A stretch of DNA of 16,112 nucleotides from Larix sibirica (lineage: Eukaryota > Streptophyta > Pinopsida > Pinales > Pinaceae), in the NCBI GenBank assembly GCA_004151065.3, contig NWUY0300065305.1:11669-27780 (forward strand), written 5' to 3'. Position numbers and translations under genes: made by a program. Positions within the stretch are counted from its first letter, which is position 1; every line of letters begins with the position of its first letter. Of this stretch, positions 1 through 8,400 are shown one piece after another. The notes under the pieces were generated by a model. It worked only from the letters and a program-made list of their open reading frames with translations. It did no database searches and was not told the DNA's origin.

Positions 1-906
1 TATTATTTCATTTTAATTTATTAGTTACATTAAATGTCACGTCCATATTGTCTTGTAGAATTCACTAGGCTTCTCTCATTGCAATGATTATCAATAATTG
101 AATTGCAATTTAAAATTTCAAACTAATTAGGGTTATGCAACTAGATTGGATTACTAAATCTAAGTTCAAATTGTAAATAATTTAGGAAGACTAACCACAA
201 ATTTTTACTAAATTGGAGAATATATGTCAAGATTGTTTTAAAACGATATTAAAGCTACCTTTTACAATTAATAGAACCATATCCACATTGCTTTAATACA
301 AACACAATGGGTTGTCCAAGCATTGACCACTAACACAAAAAATACTAGCACTAGCAAAAAGAAAGAAAGCTCAAAAAATTGAGTTGGCTTAAGCTAAAAC
401 ATTTGAAAGAAAATAACCATAAGTATAAAAAATAAACATGTCTAAGGCGCCACAACTCAAGCCTAATAAATAAAACACTAAACAAGAATAGTTGTATCTG
501 GGGGGGCATCATGACTATTTGGTGTAGGGCTGGGCCTCCCCCAATCTCCAAAAGTTTACAAGTGCCTCCCGACTCATATTGTATGAGGCCTTCCCCAAAC
601 TCCAAATGTTGTTATAAATGTTCCATTTCCATCCTTATTTTCCAAGTTTGTACAATAATCTATAAGGCTAGTTTGACACATATCTTTCTGAAATTCAACT
701 TGACATGTATATTTTGGTAAAATTAATCCATTATCCTTACATTTGAAAATTTAATATATGGTGCACAGATATAAATTATATTAACAGAAAAATAATACCT
801 ACAATTAATTTGTTTTAATGCCATATTTTCAAAATATCTTACTAGAAGACCTCACATCACATTTTGCAATGTAATAGCATTGGCCAACAAGCTAAGCAAT
901 GGAAAC
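1..906. other. AT-rich stretch without a recognisable gene
   Basis: No coding pattern, RNA gene or transposon domain is recognisable here. The longest open frames (for example minus strand 605 to 351) are low-complexity, rich in Leu and Phe, and match no family I know. The only internal structure I could make out is a diverged direct repeat near 533-611, listed separately. It is probably decayed intergenic DNA, possibly an old unrecognised transposon. Confidence 0.6.
533..611. repeat. Diverged direct repeat, period about 54 bp
   Basis: A segment starting ggcctcccccaatctcc at 533 recurs as ggccttccccaaactcc at 587, with similarity extending to about 24 bases. It is C-rich on the plus strand and stands out from the AT-rich surroundings. 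It is probably an old local duplication, with no function implied. Confidence 0.5.
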
Positions 907-1050
907 ATATAGATACAATGACTTTTTTTCCTTGGAAAAAAACCACAATATATTAGTCAATGCATTGTACATAAATCTAAATGATCTTACCTAAAACTTC
1001 TTCCAACAGGCATAGATCCACAAACAAAGATTTGCAATATAGATACAATG
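907..1050 (-). mobile_element. Short retroposon insertion with target-site duplication
   Basis: The 14-base sequence atatagatacaatg occurs at 907-920 and again at 1037-1050, and the match continues with one mismatch through the next four bases. Between the copies, the segment opens with a T7 run at about 923-929, as a minus-strand insert with a poly-A tail would. The first bases of the insert (T-run, CC, a short gap, A7, then an A/T/C-rich stretch) resemble the extreme 3' end of the large LINE at 1296-1340. I infer a severely 5'-truncated LINE copy, or a SINE using LINE machinery, with an insert of about 115 bp. The direct repeat is seen directly. The family assignment is inference. Confidence 0.55.
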
Positions 1051-1282
1051 GCTTCTCATGCTACTTGCTGAATAATGAAGAGCCCTAAAGAGGAAATGCA
1101 AGTTGTTGTGTCTTTTTTTAAATTAAAAGATTATTTCATCATCATTACTTTGTTAAAACTCCATAAAAGAGCAATGTTTTTCTTTGAGAAGGGATTGATG
1201 ACTCTTTTATATACTTGTTAAACCTCCTAAAAGAGAGATTCATTAGACATGAAGATTATATCAACAAAACTAGACAAATAAT
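1051..1282. other. AT-rich flank, nothing recognised
   Basis: No open frame of note, no RNA gene and no transposon domain. It separates the small insertion at 907-1050 from the tail of the large LINE. Confidence 0.5.
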
Positions 1283-1295
1283 CTTAAATATCATA

Positions 1296-1484
1296 TTTTT
1301 TTTTCCCACGAAAAAAAGCATACTATTGTTATTCAATACTGANATCAAATAGTACATGATATCAACATACAAAAGCTATCTTTCCCAGATCATCCCTCAA
1401 ACTTAAAGTTCAGTTAAACCCCCCAAAATAACAAAACCAAAATAATTACAACATCCTTAAGCCAAAAAGGAGTTCCAAGGGACA
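1296..1484 (-). other. LINE 3'UTR and poly-A tail
   Basis: This lies after the ORF2 stop (TAG at 1487-1485). Read on the minus strand, it ends in a T-rich stretch, then cgtggg and nine A. T- and G-rich 3' ends before a short poly-A tail are common in plant L1 elements. An ambiguous base sits at 1343. Confidence 0.75.
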
Positions 1485-2022
1485 CTAATACATAGTGCCA
1501 GAGTCTATCAGCTGGTTCTCCCAAACTTCATCCCAATGTAAGTACCCATCCTCCCCCTCCAATGCCACTTTTGACAGTTGATCAGCCTGAGAATTAAATT
1601 CTCTGTAAATATGTTCCAAGGACAAAGAGCTAAAAGTACTAAGTTCACACTTAATTCTGTTGCACCAGTAAACCAAATTCAATACCTTCAGATCAAATTC
1701 ACCCCTTCCCCATTTGATAGTAACTCTACAATCGCCAAAGATCTTCACCTTCACAAGTCCAAAGAGATTTGCCACCCGAGTGACAGACCATGATCCATAA
1801 AGCCAAAAGATTTGCCTTCATGTTCGTTCCTTTGCCACATTTTAGACGAAGAGTGAAATAGTGATCCGAACTAATGAAAATAACCCCACATGCTCCACAA
1901 TTTCCCAAATTTGCTGCCCCATCAAATAATAGTGTAGGATCATTAATAATAAGATGGAAATTCCCAATATTGCGCAGGGCAGGAAGTTTTTGATCATTCT
2001 GAAATTTTAAATAGTGACACAA
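1485..2022 (-). pseudogene. LINE ORF2: C-terminal RNase H, active-site Glu lost
   Basis: An RVT_3-type RNase H domain that would remove the RNA strand of RNA:DNA hybrids. Readable blocks are LLFDGAANLGNCGACGV (catalytic Asp at 1923-1921), GTNMKANLLALW, KIFGDCRVTIKW (Asp at 1733-1731) and HIYREFNSQADQLSK. A conserved Glu is expected after Lys-Ala in the second block, but the codon at 1812-1810 is AAT (Asn). A frameshift near 1798 separates the second and third blocks. This domain places the element among the plant L1-like LINEs that carry an RNase H. Confidence 0.9.
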
Positions 2023-2088
2023 TGCTGAATTATATGCACGATCCAGACTAGGATGGAGATCCTCAAAAGTAGCCTTATTTCTTGCCCA

Positions 2089-3402
2089 TCACACAGACCA
2101 ACAGATAAAGACAGGTAAAGTAGAATGTATTTTGTAGTTCTTAATCCACAATTTCAGAGAGGATTCCACATTACTGCCACCCCAATTCACAGTTATTCCC
2201 AAAATCTGATAAAATTTCTCCCACAAACTACGCGTAAAAGAACATTCCAAAAAGAGATGAAGTGCAGATTCAGAACAACATTTACAAAGTATGCATTGAC
2301 TATGGCCCATCCATCCAATAATAGCAAGGTTATCCCATGTTCTTAACCTATCCTGTAGCACAAACCAAATAAAACATTTAAGTTTAAGTGGAATATACCA
2401 GTGCCAAATTACCTTGTACCACTAGTGGTTGGGAAAAATGCATCTGCACTTAATGATACAACTGTAAGCAGTACTCACAGTCACCTTGCCCGTGGTCTCA
2501 TTCCCAGCCCAAACCACCACATCCTCTTTAGGGCATATACGGACCCCCACAGCATTTAATGATTGAAGATAAGTATCCCATTCACTGGCCACATTACGGG
2601 GCAGGTGTAGATCCTCTGCATTATACCAGTATCCATACTGACTATTTTTAACAATTGAATTCAGAGTGATCAACCCAGCCCCCTTTGATATATATAATAA
2701 ATCAGCTGATAATTTATATGCACCTTTTAATCCCAAAATGGGATCAACACCTATAGCGACTTCACTCCCATTCCCGACTTTCCAACACAATTCAAATGCA
2801 AGCCAGCAATATACTTTTAAAAAGCCATTCCATATAGGGGAGACCCCCTGCACCATTTTCCTGGGCTTCCTCAACCAGTAAGAGATCTTGGATTTAATAT
2901 ATTTCTGATGGATGACCTTAGACCAGAGAGAGTTGCCAGATATAGCCCTCCAGAAGCTTTTTAACCGCAGTGCTTCACTAAAAACTGATAAGTCCAATAT
3001 CCCCCATCCCCCAGAAATGAAAGGTAATGAAATCCTTTCCCATCCAACCATAGACAAACTAGATTTTTTCAAACCACCAGTCCATAAGAAGTTAAAAAGA
3101 ATTCTTCTTAAAGAGTTGATCACTGAACAAGGCATCGAAAGTAATGAGAACCAGTAAACCGGAGTACCAATAAGTACAGACTTGACCAATGTGAGTTTGC
3201 CCCTAATAGACAACAGCCGATATGTCCAGTGTGATATCCTAGATTTAAACTTTTTTAATAACCATTGCCAGTCCTTAATAAGATAGCCATTCGACTTGAG
3301 ATGAAATCCAAGATAGGTGAAACCCTCGGTGATCTTACAACACTTATATGGAAGCAGAGTTTGGATATCCAACAATCTGTCCTCACCAATCAGATTTTTC
3401 AT
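2089..3402 (-). pseudogene. LINE ORF2: RT thumb and zf-RVT region
   Basis: The stretch from 3402 to 2422 continues the RT into the thumb and connection (YLGFHLKSNGY, SHWTYRLLSIRGKLTLVKSV, and a WEN-like segment). It ends at a TAG at 2424-2422. The same frame reopens directly and holds the zf-RVT motif. Cysteines 23 and 26, His 35 and Cys 40 of the 2361-2089 stretch give C-x2-C-x8-H-x4-C (SQCILCKCCS, LHLFLEC). A TGA at 2091-2089 precedes WARNKATF. The zf-RVT region is a known zinc-binding module between the RT and the C-terminus in plant non-LTR elements. Confidence 0.88.
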
Positions 3403-4453
3403 AAAGACAAGACTTTCTCAAACTGACCCGCATACCTAAAGCTTTAGAGAATAGGTCAATAATTCCCTTATACACCCTCCAATCATCCATCGAATCACTA
3501 CCAGCAATTAATACATCATCCACAAATAGAACATGTTAGAGATATAAGTCCTTGGAAATTTTCAAACCTTTAATCTTACCTTCCTGTTTAGCTTGTATGA
3601 TCAATCAACTCAGTCCTTTGATCACCAAAAGAAACAATAGAGGAGACATAGAACAACCCTGTCGAATGCCCTTGGAACAACTAAAAAATGATGTGGGAGC
3701 ACCATTGACAAGTACAACAATACTCATAGTATTCACACATGCCATGATCCAATTAATTGCAAGAGATGGAACACCAATTTGTATCAAAACAATCCTCAAA
3801 AAATCCCAACTGACTCTGTCGTATGCCTTCTCTAAATCGATTTTAAGTAGGATTGCTTTCTGTTTCTTGCATTTAATAGTATGTAGTAATTCGTGTGTAA
3901 TACCAACAACATCATGGATTTGACGATCTTGTAAAAATCCAAATTGTTCTAGTGAAATATATTTTGAAAAAACAGGCCTGAGATGACCAACAATAATCTT
4001 GGAAACAATCTTATATGCCAGATTGCATAAAGCAATAGGTCTGAAGTCACCAAATGTCTTAGGGTCATTAACTTTTGGAATAAGTGTGATAAAAGTTGAA
4101 TTTAAAGCACCCGAGATATAACCTTGTTTCCTGGTATACTCCACCATCCTCAATATATCATCTCCCATGATATCAAAGAACTGCATAAATAGCTCAACTG
4201 TCCAGCCATCTGGCCCTGGACTCTTCTCCTTGGCAAATAATTTAAGAGTCCTTTCCACTTCCTCCAAGGTAACATCCCTGCACAGCTCCATAGCCTCCTC
4301 AACTTCAAAAAATTTAGGATAAAGTCTAGCCACCTGAAGTTGTGATAATAAGTCACAGCCTTTATCATCAGAGTAGATATTACTGAAGTATTTCTTTGCC
4401 CAAGTCTGAAGATCCTTCTCACCAGTGAGCACCTTCCCCTCCTCGTCGGACAT
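3200..4453 (-). pseudogene. LINE ORF2: reverse transcriptase core
   Basis: This is the RNA-directed DNA polymerase domain. A long open stretch from 4453 to 3605 holds KEKSPGPDGW, TFITLIPKVND, FRPIALCN, EQFGF, motif A (LLKIDLEKAYDRVSWDF, with Asp encoded at 3838-3836) and motif B (KGIRQGCSMSPLLF, 3673-3632). A TGA at 3607 and a TAA at 3538 interrupt the same frame before motif C, FVDDVLIAGS (FVDD at 3526-3515). All three catalytic Asp residues are retained. Just upstream, WVNFGDKNARFF and the following basic segment are typical of the linker before the RT in plant L1 elements. The frame changes again near 3385, so thumb residues such as GFTYLGFHLKSNGY are read from the next open stretch. Confidence 0.93.
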
Positions 4454-4907
4454 TCTCCAAATAGTATTGTTGTTTCTCCTAGCTGAAGCATAGGTGCGAA
4501 AAAATCTTGCATTCTTATCACCGAAATTTACCCACAGTGCCTAACTCTTTAGGCACCACTCCTTCTCCTCTTTTAAATATAAACTCTTTTTTTTTCAGCT
4601 TCTAATTTCTTAAGAAGCGTAAAACCATTACTGTCTAATGGAGCCTCCAAATTATGTGAATATAGTAACTGCAATTGAGTTTCCACATCCATCACAGTCT
4701 GCCTGTCCAACTATTTCCTTTGATGTATCCACTTAGTTACTTTCCCTTTCAACTCCTTCAACTTCAAACAGAACAGATCCACTGGATTTAAATTGTGAAC
4801 AACATTGGAATTTAACTAGGCATCCTTGACAAAATGTACAAATTCTTCATTGGACAACCAAGAATAGTCAAATTTAAAGGGGTAATTATGCTTAAATGCA
4901 TAGTCAT

Positions 4908-5600
4908 CTAACTGCAAGAAGACAGGCCAGTGATCGAAATCTTTATCTCTCCAACCGAGGATCTATACCGTTTGCAAAACTCCAAAAAGGGAGCTTTAAC
5001 AAGAAATTTATCTAATATTTTGTGAATGCCTTCATGACCTCCTCTACCATTGGACGAAGTAGGAGTAAAGACACTTGTGCAGACATCAATCAAATCATTA
5101 TTAACTAGGAACTCAGAAAAGACATTTGCCAATACATCCATCTTCGCATTGGGCCCCCAAATTTCCTGAGCTAGTCTAGAGAAATTTAAGTCCCCTGCCA
5201 CAATGATATTATCCAGATTCAGAATACCAGAGGATTGCAATCCAAGCCATAAATTTTCTCTATCCCTATAGGGAGCATAATAGTTTAATATAGATAACTG
5301 TAAATCACTAGATCTACAACAACCCTTCATCAGTATACCCCAAGAGGTCTGATACACGAAGAAGGAATAGTATCTAGGGTCCTAGGCCACCAATAGTCCA
5401 CCCAACAAGCCATTCGAACTAACAGCCGATACTTCCCAACCACTGAGAATACCTGCAATTTTGGAGATCGCAGACACATCCTCACACATAGTTTCCTATA
5501 AAAGTAGAATACCTGAGTGAGTAGTAGTAATTAGGTTTGTAAGGGCCCTAACTCGTGCAACCCTCCCCAAACCCCTAATGTTCAGTGAACAAATTGACAT
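4908..5600 (-). pseudogene. LINE ORF2: endonuclease region
   Basis: This is the AP-endonuclease-like domain that nicks target DNA to prime reverse transcription. Visible motifs are NIRG near the start, the ET pair after a stop (LL-stop-ETM, with the stop at 5498 where the family normally has Gln), NYYAPYRDRE, AGDLNFS and LDKFLVKAPF. The catalytic Glu, the Asp and Asn of GDLN, and the Asp of LDK are still present. The HWPVF segment with its conserved His is readable only in another frame, so a frameshift lies near 4965. A second stop at 5384 replaces a conserved Trp (VA-stop-DPR). In the NGR-type loop, Ser stands where Trp is usual (PTSSNGRGG). Confidence 0.88.
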
Positions 5601-5602
5601 TA
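5598..5602 (-). promoter_or_regulatory. ORF1/ORF2 stop-start overlap TAATG
   Basis: On the minus strand, the ORF1 stop TAA (5602-5600) shares its last A with the ORF2 start ATG (5600-5598). Such overlaps let a ribosome that has just terminated restart on the downstream frame, and are known from some non-LTR elements. Here both flanking frames have clear family coding on each side, which supports the placement. Coupled translation is inference. Confidence 0.75.
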
Positions 5603-7202
5603 AGGAACCATGTCACGAGGGGAAACAACGCTAAGGCCCCCAGAAATATCAGAAGTACCAATATCCTCCTCCACTAAATCAATCCTCTCAAAAACAGGAA
5701 TATGTTCCTATCCCACACCACCACCAGGATCCAACACCTTCCAACCATTCTTCCTAGCTTTCCTAAGAGTCACATTTTGGAATCTGACAGAGTTAACTGA
5801 CTGTACCAAAGGATTTGAAGACGGGTTTTTGGAAAAAATCGGGAGCGGGGTGATTACACCAACATTATTAGAAGTCATATATCCCACTTCCCCCAATAAC
5901 ACAGAGTCTTCAGAGGTATAAAGACCACCCTCAGTACCCTTCTAGATAAACATATCCCCTCAGAAGGTACCCCCCCAATGTACCATCATTTTGACCCACA
6001 TCAGAAAGGTTATTACTAGCCAAATTGTCAACCACCGACATAGAACCCTCCCCAAATAAATCCCGACATGCCTTTGACTCAACAGAACGGGATTCACTCC
6101 AATTATTGGGTGCACGCCCCTCAGGTGTTTTCAATTTCAGGAGTATATCCCCAGATGCAATTCTCTTATCCAAGTTAGCCTCAACATCCCGAATACTATC
6201 TAATTCAACATTTGAAATGTTAGGAAAAGGGGATATATTAGGTGGTGATGACTTACCAAGATGTAGAAGCCGCTCCTTAGGACCCGTGGACTAGTCCAAC
6301 AAATTGGTATCATGAGAAGCGACATGAGAAGGAGACTGCGACGAATGTGCCAATGACAGGATCTCCGGACAGTGAGCACGAATATGCCCCGTTTGCTGAC
6401 AAAAATAACACCGGAAAGGAACCCTAAAATAATCAAGCCGCTGCCTCCAAACCCGGGACCCCCACACCAATTCAACCTCCGCTGGAAGCCCCCGAGCCAT
6501 TTCGAATTCTACCATGACTTTTGTAGATCGACGATCAAATCCAAAAAGAGAACAATTATCAAGTCTAACAAAACGCGCAATAGAATTGGCAATACCCATT
6601 AAAATGTTTTCCGTCCATAAATCTATCGGCAGACCTGGGATAAGTAGCCACAAATGTCGGAAACTTTGTTTTTCCCTCAAGGGATCAAAAGCCAAGTGCT
6701 AACGCTTTAGGCAGAAAGAACCCTCCTTAAAGCACCAGAACCGTTTCAAGATAATCCCTACATGCTCAGGCTTAGAGAATATGAACATGTGCCAACCATT
6801 CAAAAGTTGCATAACCCTCGGCAAATCCCCCACAATGGGCATCCAATGTTTCCTGACCCATTCAACCAATTCCTTCTGATCACCAGCCGAAAACTCCAAC
6901 CTACCTACAATGGCTCTAGAAGACAACATTTCAATGCGCTCCAAGTTAGTTTCATGTGGAATATGGAAGCTGTCCAAACCCTCCCTAACCTTTAGAGCTT
7001 TAACCTGTCTTCGTTTTCGAGCCTTAGTCCCCCTGAAGCGTTTGGGCCACACAATATTAGGGTTAGGGTTACGCTCCAGATGTGGAATATCGATAGAACC
7101 GGGAGGACTGAACCCACCCCGCTCCAAAGCAGTGTAAGGTAAATGCCCACCTCGACTAGCAAAAGGGGAATCATAGCCTAAGGTCCCAGTCTTTTGTCCC
7201 AT
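5600..7202 (-). pseudogene. LINE ORF1 gag-like RNA-binding protein, broken
   Basis: About 534 codons. The start is ATG at 7202-7200 (MGQKTGTLG). The open frame extends five codons further upstream, but only from a GTG. A strongly basic stretch (KRFRGTKARKRRQVK) near residues 50-70 could act in RNA binding or nuclear entry. A DUF4283-like region follows (ROI from about 6920 to 6440; GWHMFIFSKPE, LPIDLWTENILMGIANSIAR). It ends in a zinc knuckle CYFCQQTGHIRAHC with C-x2-C-x4-H-x4-C spacing (about 6411-6370). Breaks are a TAG at 6701 in place of a likely Trp, a TAG at 6293, a frameshift at or near the run of seven C at 5970-5976, further stops just after it and a TAG at 5710. The frame ends at TAA 5602-5600. 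ORF1 proteins of plant LINEs coat the element RNA. Confidence 0.88.
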
Positions 7203-7550
7203 CGAAACCCTAATCACTGGCAGCTGTTAGTACAAACCCAATAAGGGTAATGTGTCCAGACGCAGGACAATACAATAAGTAAATGACAAAAGAACCTGTA
7301 ACAGAAAGAGGAAAGAATGATGGCTCCAAATATTGGAAAATCCTAATCTGCAAAGTGTCAACTCCGACAACCACCCGGAGCCCACCCAAAACATAGGCAA
7401 AACCGGAGATAAACCAAAATGGATGGCAAATACCAAAAATAAACAGTCCCCACAAAATAAGTATTGAAAACCACAAGCTAAAGAAGGCGAGTAGAAAGCA
7501 ACAAACGAAAGCCCGTACTTCCCACTTTTTTTATACTTAGCAGGTACTGG

Positions 7551-7570
7551 GTTGGTTCAAAAGAACCAAC
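7551..7570. repeat. 8-bp inverted repeat in the LINE 5'UTR
   Basis: gttggttc (7551-7558) and gaaccaac (7563-7570) are perfect reverse complements around an AAAA loop. It could fold as a short hairpin in the element RNA. Function unknown. Confidence 0.6.
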
Positions 7571-7700
7571 TTGACTCCAAGTTGTTGCTGCTCAATAAAC
7601 ACCTCATCAACCAACAATTTCAGCCCAATCCTGTAGAACCCCGTGGAAAATATCCCCCGAAACCCTACTCAAAGCCATGAATCCCAACTTGGCCAAAGGG

Positions 7701-7719
7701 TATGTGATTTGATCACATA
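7701..7719. repeat. 8-bp inverted repeat at the LINE 5' end
   Basis: tatgtgat (7701-7708) and atcacata (7712-7719) are perfect reverse complements around TTG. It lies only about 10 bases inside the inferred 5' terminus of the LINE, so it could be the first hairpin of the transcript. Function unknown. Confidence 0.6.
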
Positions 7720-7729
7720 TACTCATCCC

Positions 7730-8094
7730 TTAAAATCAGAATAAGAATAAAATCTATTTCATTGAAAATATCAAGATTTAGATTTACATTTCATAAAATC
7801 TATCTTTCTAAAGATGTGGAAAAAATTAATCCAGAAAATTTGACTTACAAACCCCTAAAATTTAGGAAATTTGCAATCTAAATCCTACAAGCCGTGAAGA
7901 ATTGTATTTTGCAATCTTGATCCCATGCTAGCTGATATTTGGGAGCCACCAACTACTATCCACTACAGTGGAAGTTACGTGTTTCAAAAAATGTAATACT
8001 CATTAAATATCATAAACTTCTTCAAACTATAAAAATGATAAAATAAAATAATAATTATACAATAATAAATAAAATTAAAAATGATAAATCTCAA
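7730..8094. other. AT-rich stretch without a recognisable gene
   Basis: No coding pattern or known element. It is very A- and T-rich, especially 7980-8090, and separates the LINE from the telomere-like array. Confidence 0.55.
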
Positions 8095-8120
8095 CCCTAA
8101 CCCTAACCCTAAACCCTAAA
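8095..8120. repeat. Short telomere-like array (CCCTAA / CCCTAAA)
   Basis: Four contiguous units: two of ccctaa followed by two of ccctaaa, the latter being the canonical plant telomere repeat. With only 26 bp and AT-rich DNA before it, this is an interstitial motif, not a chromosome end. In plants, single AAACCCTAA motifs (telo boxes) upstream of start sites are common in promoters of translation-related genes. The following CpG-containing stretch makes a promoter role possible. A patch left by telomerase-assisted break repair is an alternative. Confidence 0.85.
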
Positions 8121-8400
8121 AGAGAGTCCATATATTTGTGTATGTGCCGTCTTTCGGTTTGATTGTAATTGAAGCATTGGGGACGATTACAGAGGTCGGT
8201 AAGGATTTGGGTGGGACGATTGCGGAGGTGGGTAGAAAGTTTTAGGGTGTTCCACGAGTGAGTCGTGTTTTCATTGGCTGAGACGTCTGGTCGCAGCTGA
8301 TGGGTGAGTGCTCGCTCGCACATTAATTAAAAACAGAGCCTAATCCTTGCTCTTCTCTAACGTGATCTGCAAGTTTTGCTTCTCTGTAACATTGCAATGG
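8121..8400 (+). promoter_or_regulatory. Candidate promoter or 5'UTR of an unidentified transcript
   Basis: This stretch is less AT-rich than its surroundings and retains many CpG dinucleotides (gccgtctttcgg, ttccacgagtgagtcgtg, gagacgtctggtcgcag, ctcgctcgc). The neighbouring LINE instead shows stops that suggest loss of C to T. It holds an inverted CCAAT motif (cattggctg near 8271), an ACGT core (gacgtc), a 33-bp imperfect duplication (ggacgattacagaggtcggt at 8181, gggacgattgcggaggtggg at 8213) and a pyrimidine-rich run (cttgctcttctc) before an ATG at 8397. No clear TATA box. Promoter function is inference. Confidence 0.3.

Larger units (their letters stand above)
1485..5600 (-). pseudogene. 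LINE ORF2 polyprotein, broken
   Basis: ORF2 would encode about 1370 residues: an AP-type endonuclease, a reverse transcriptase, a zf-RVT zinc-binding region and a C-terminal RNase H. The start is the ATG at 5600-5598, giving MSICSLNIRGLGR, a normal endonuclease N-terminus. The ATG overlaps the ORF1 stop by one base (TAATG). In-frame stops lie at 5498, 5384, 4818, 3607, 3538, 2424 and 2091 (first base, minus strand). Frame changes fall near 4965, near the A9 run at 4595-4587, near 3385 and near 1798. The reading end is the TAG at 1487-1485. Translation would need several corrections, so this is a dead copy. Family assignment is firm from the domain order and motifs. Confidence 0.93.
1296..7729 (-). 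mobile_element. Degenerate near-full-length L1-like LINE with RNase H
   Basis: A non-LTR retrotransposon of about 6.4 kb, read right to left. It has a 5'UTR (7729-7203), ORF1 (7202-5600), ORF2 (5600-1485), a 3'UTR (1484-1305) and a poly-A tail visible as nine T at 1296-1304. ORF2 carries endonuclease, reverse transcriptase, zf-RVT and RNase H regions in the order typical of plant L1 elements with an added RNase H. Such elements copy themselves by target-primed reverse transcription at a nicked chromosomal site. This copy has many premature stops and at least five frameshifts, so it cannot be autonomous. A weak candidate target-site duplication is cttaaatatcata (1283-1295) against cttaaaatcaga (7729-7740). 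The exact 5' end is therefore uncertain by tens of bases. Confidence 0.93.
7203..7729 (-). other. LINE 5'UTR / internal promoter region
   Basis: About 0.5 kb between ORF1 and the inferred 5' end. Open frames exist on the minus strand (7476-7210, hydrophobic), but they start at TTG rather than ATG and I do not treat them as genes. Two compact inverted repeats lie here: gttggttc/gaaccaac with a 4-base loop (7551-7570) and tatgtgat/atcacata with a 3-base loop (7701-7719). Plant L1 elements carry an internal promoter in this position, but no specific promoter element is recognisable. Confidence 0.55.

Noticed and set aside
351-605. 84-residue minus-strand open frame, and the overlapping 511-720 plus-strand frame
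   Set aside because: Low-complexity Leu/Phe-rich tail, no recognised domain, and the two frames overlap on opposite strands.
3552-3923. 123-residue plus-strand open frame
   Set aside because: It lies antisense to the conserved RT core of the LINE, whose motifs are clear on the minus strand. It is a shadow frame, as are those at 2125-2346, 2666-3157, 5610-5921, 6025-6294, 6372-6702 and 6762-7137.
4150-4521. Second minus-strand open frame overlapping the LINE RT
   Set aside because: The overlapping frame 4453-3605 holds all RT motifs; this one holds none.
7057-7073. Second telomere-like string (ttagggttaggg)
   Set aside because: It falls in LINE ORF1 coding sequence (reading RNPNPN on the minus strand), so it is explained by that gene.
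7210-7476. Hydrophobic 88-residue minus-strand open frame in the LINE 5'UTR
   Set aside because: It has no ATG; its start is TTG. It lies in a transposon UTR and matches no family. An upstream ORF is not supported.
8095-8120. True telomere or subtelomere
   Set aside because: Only 26 bp of repeat, with two unit lengths and unrelated DNA on both sides.
8075-8323. 82-residue minus-strand open frame with an ATG across the telomere-like array
   Set aside because: Its C-terminal part is the translated telomere repeat (RVRVRV) and the rest matches no family, so it is more likely a chance open frame in a CpG-rich stretch.
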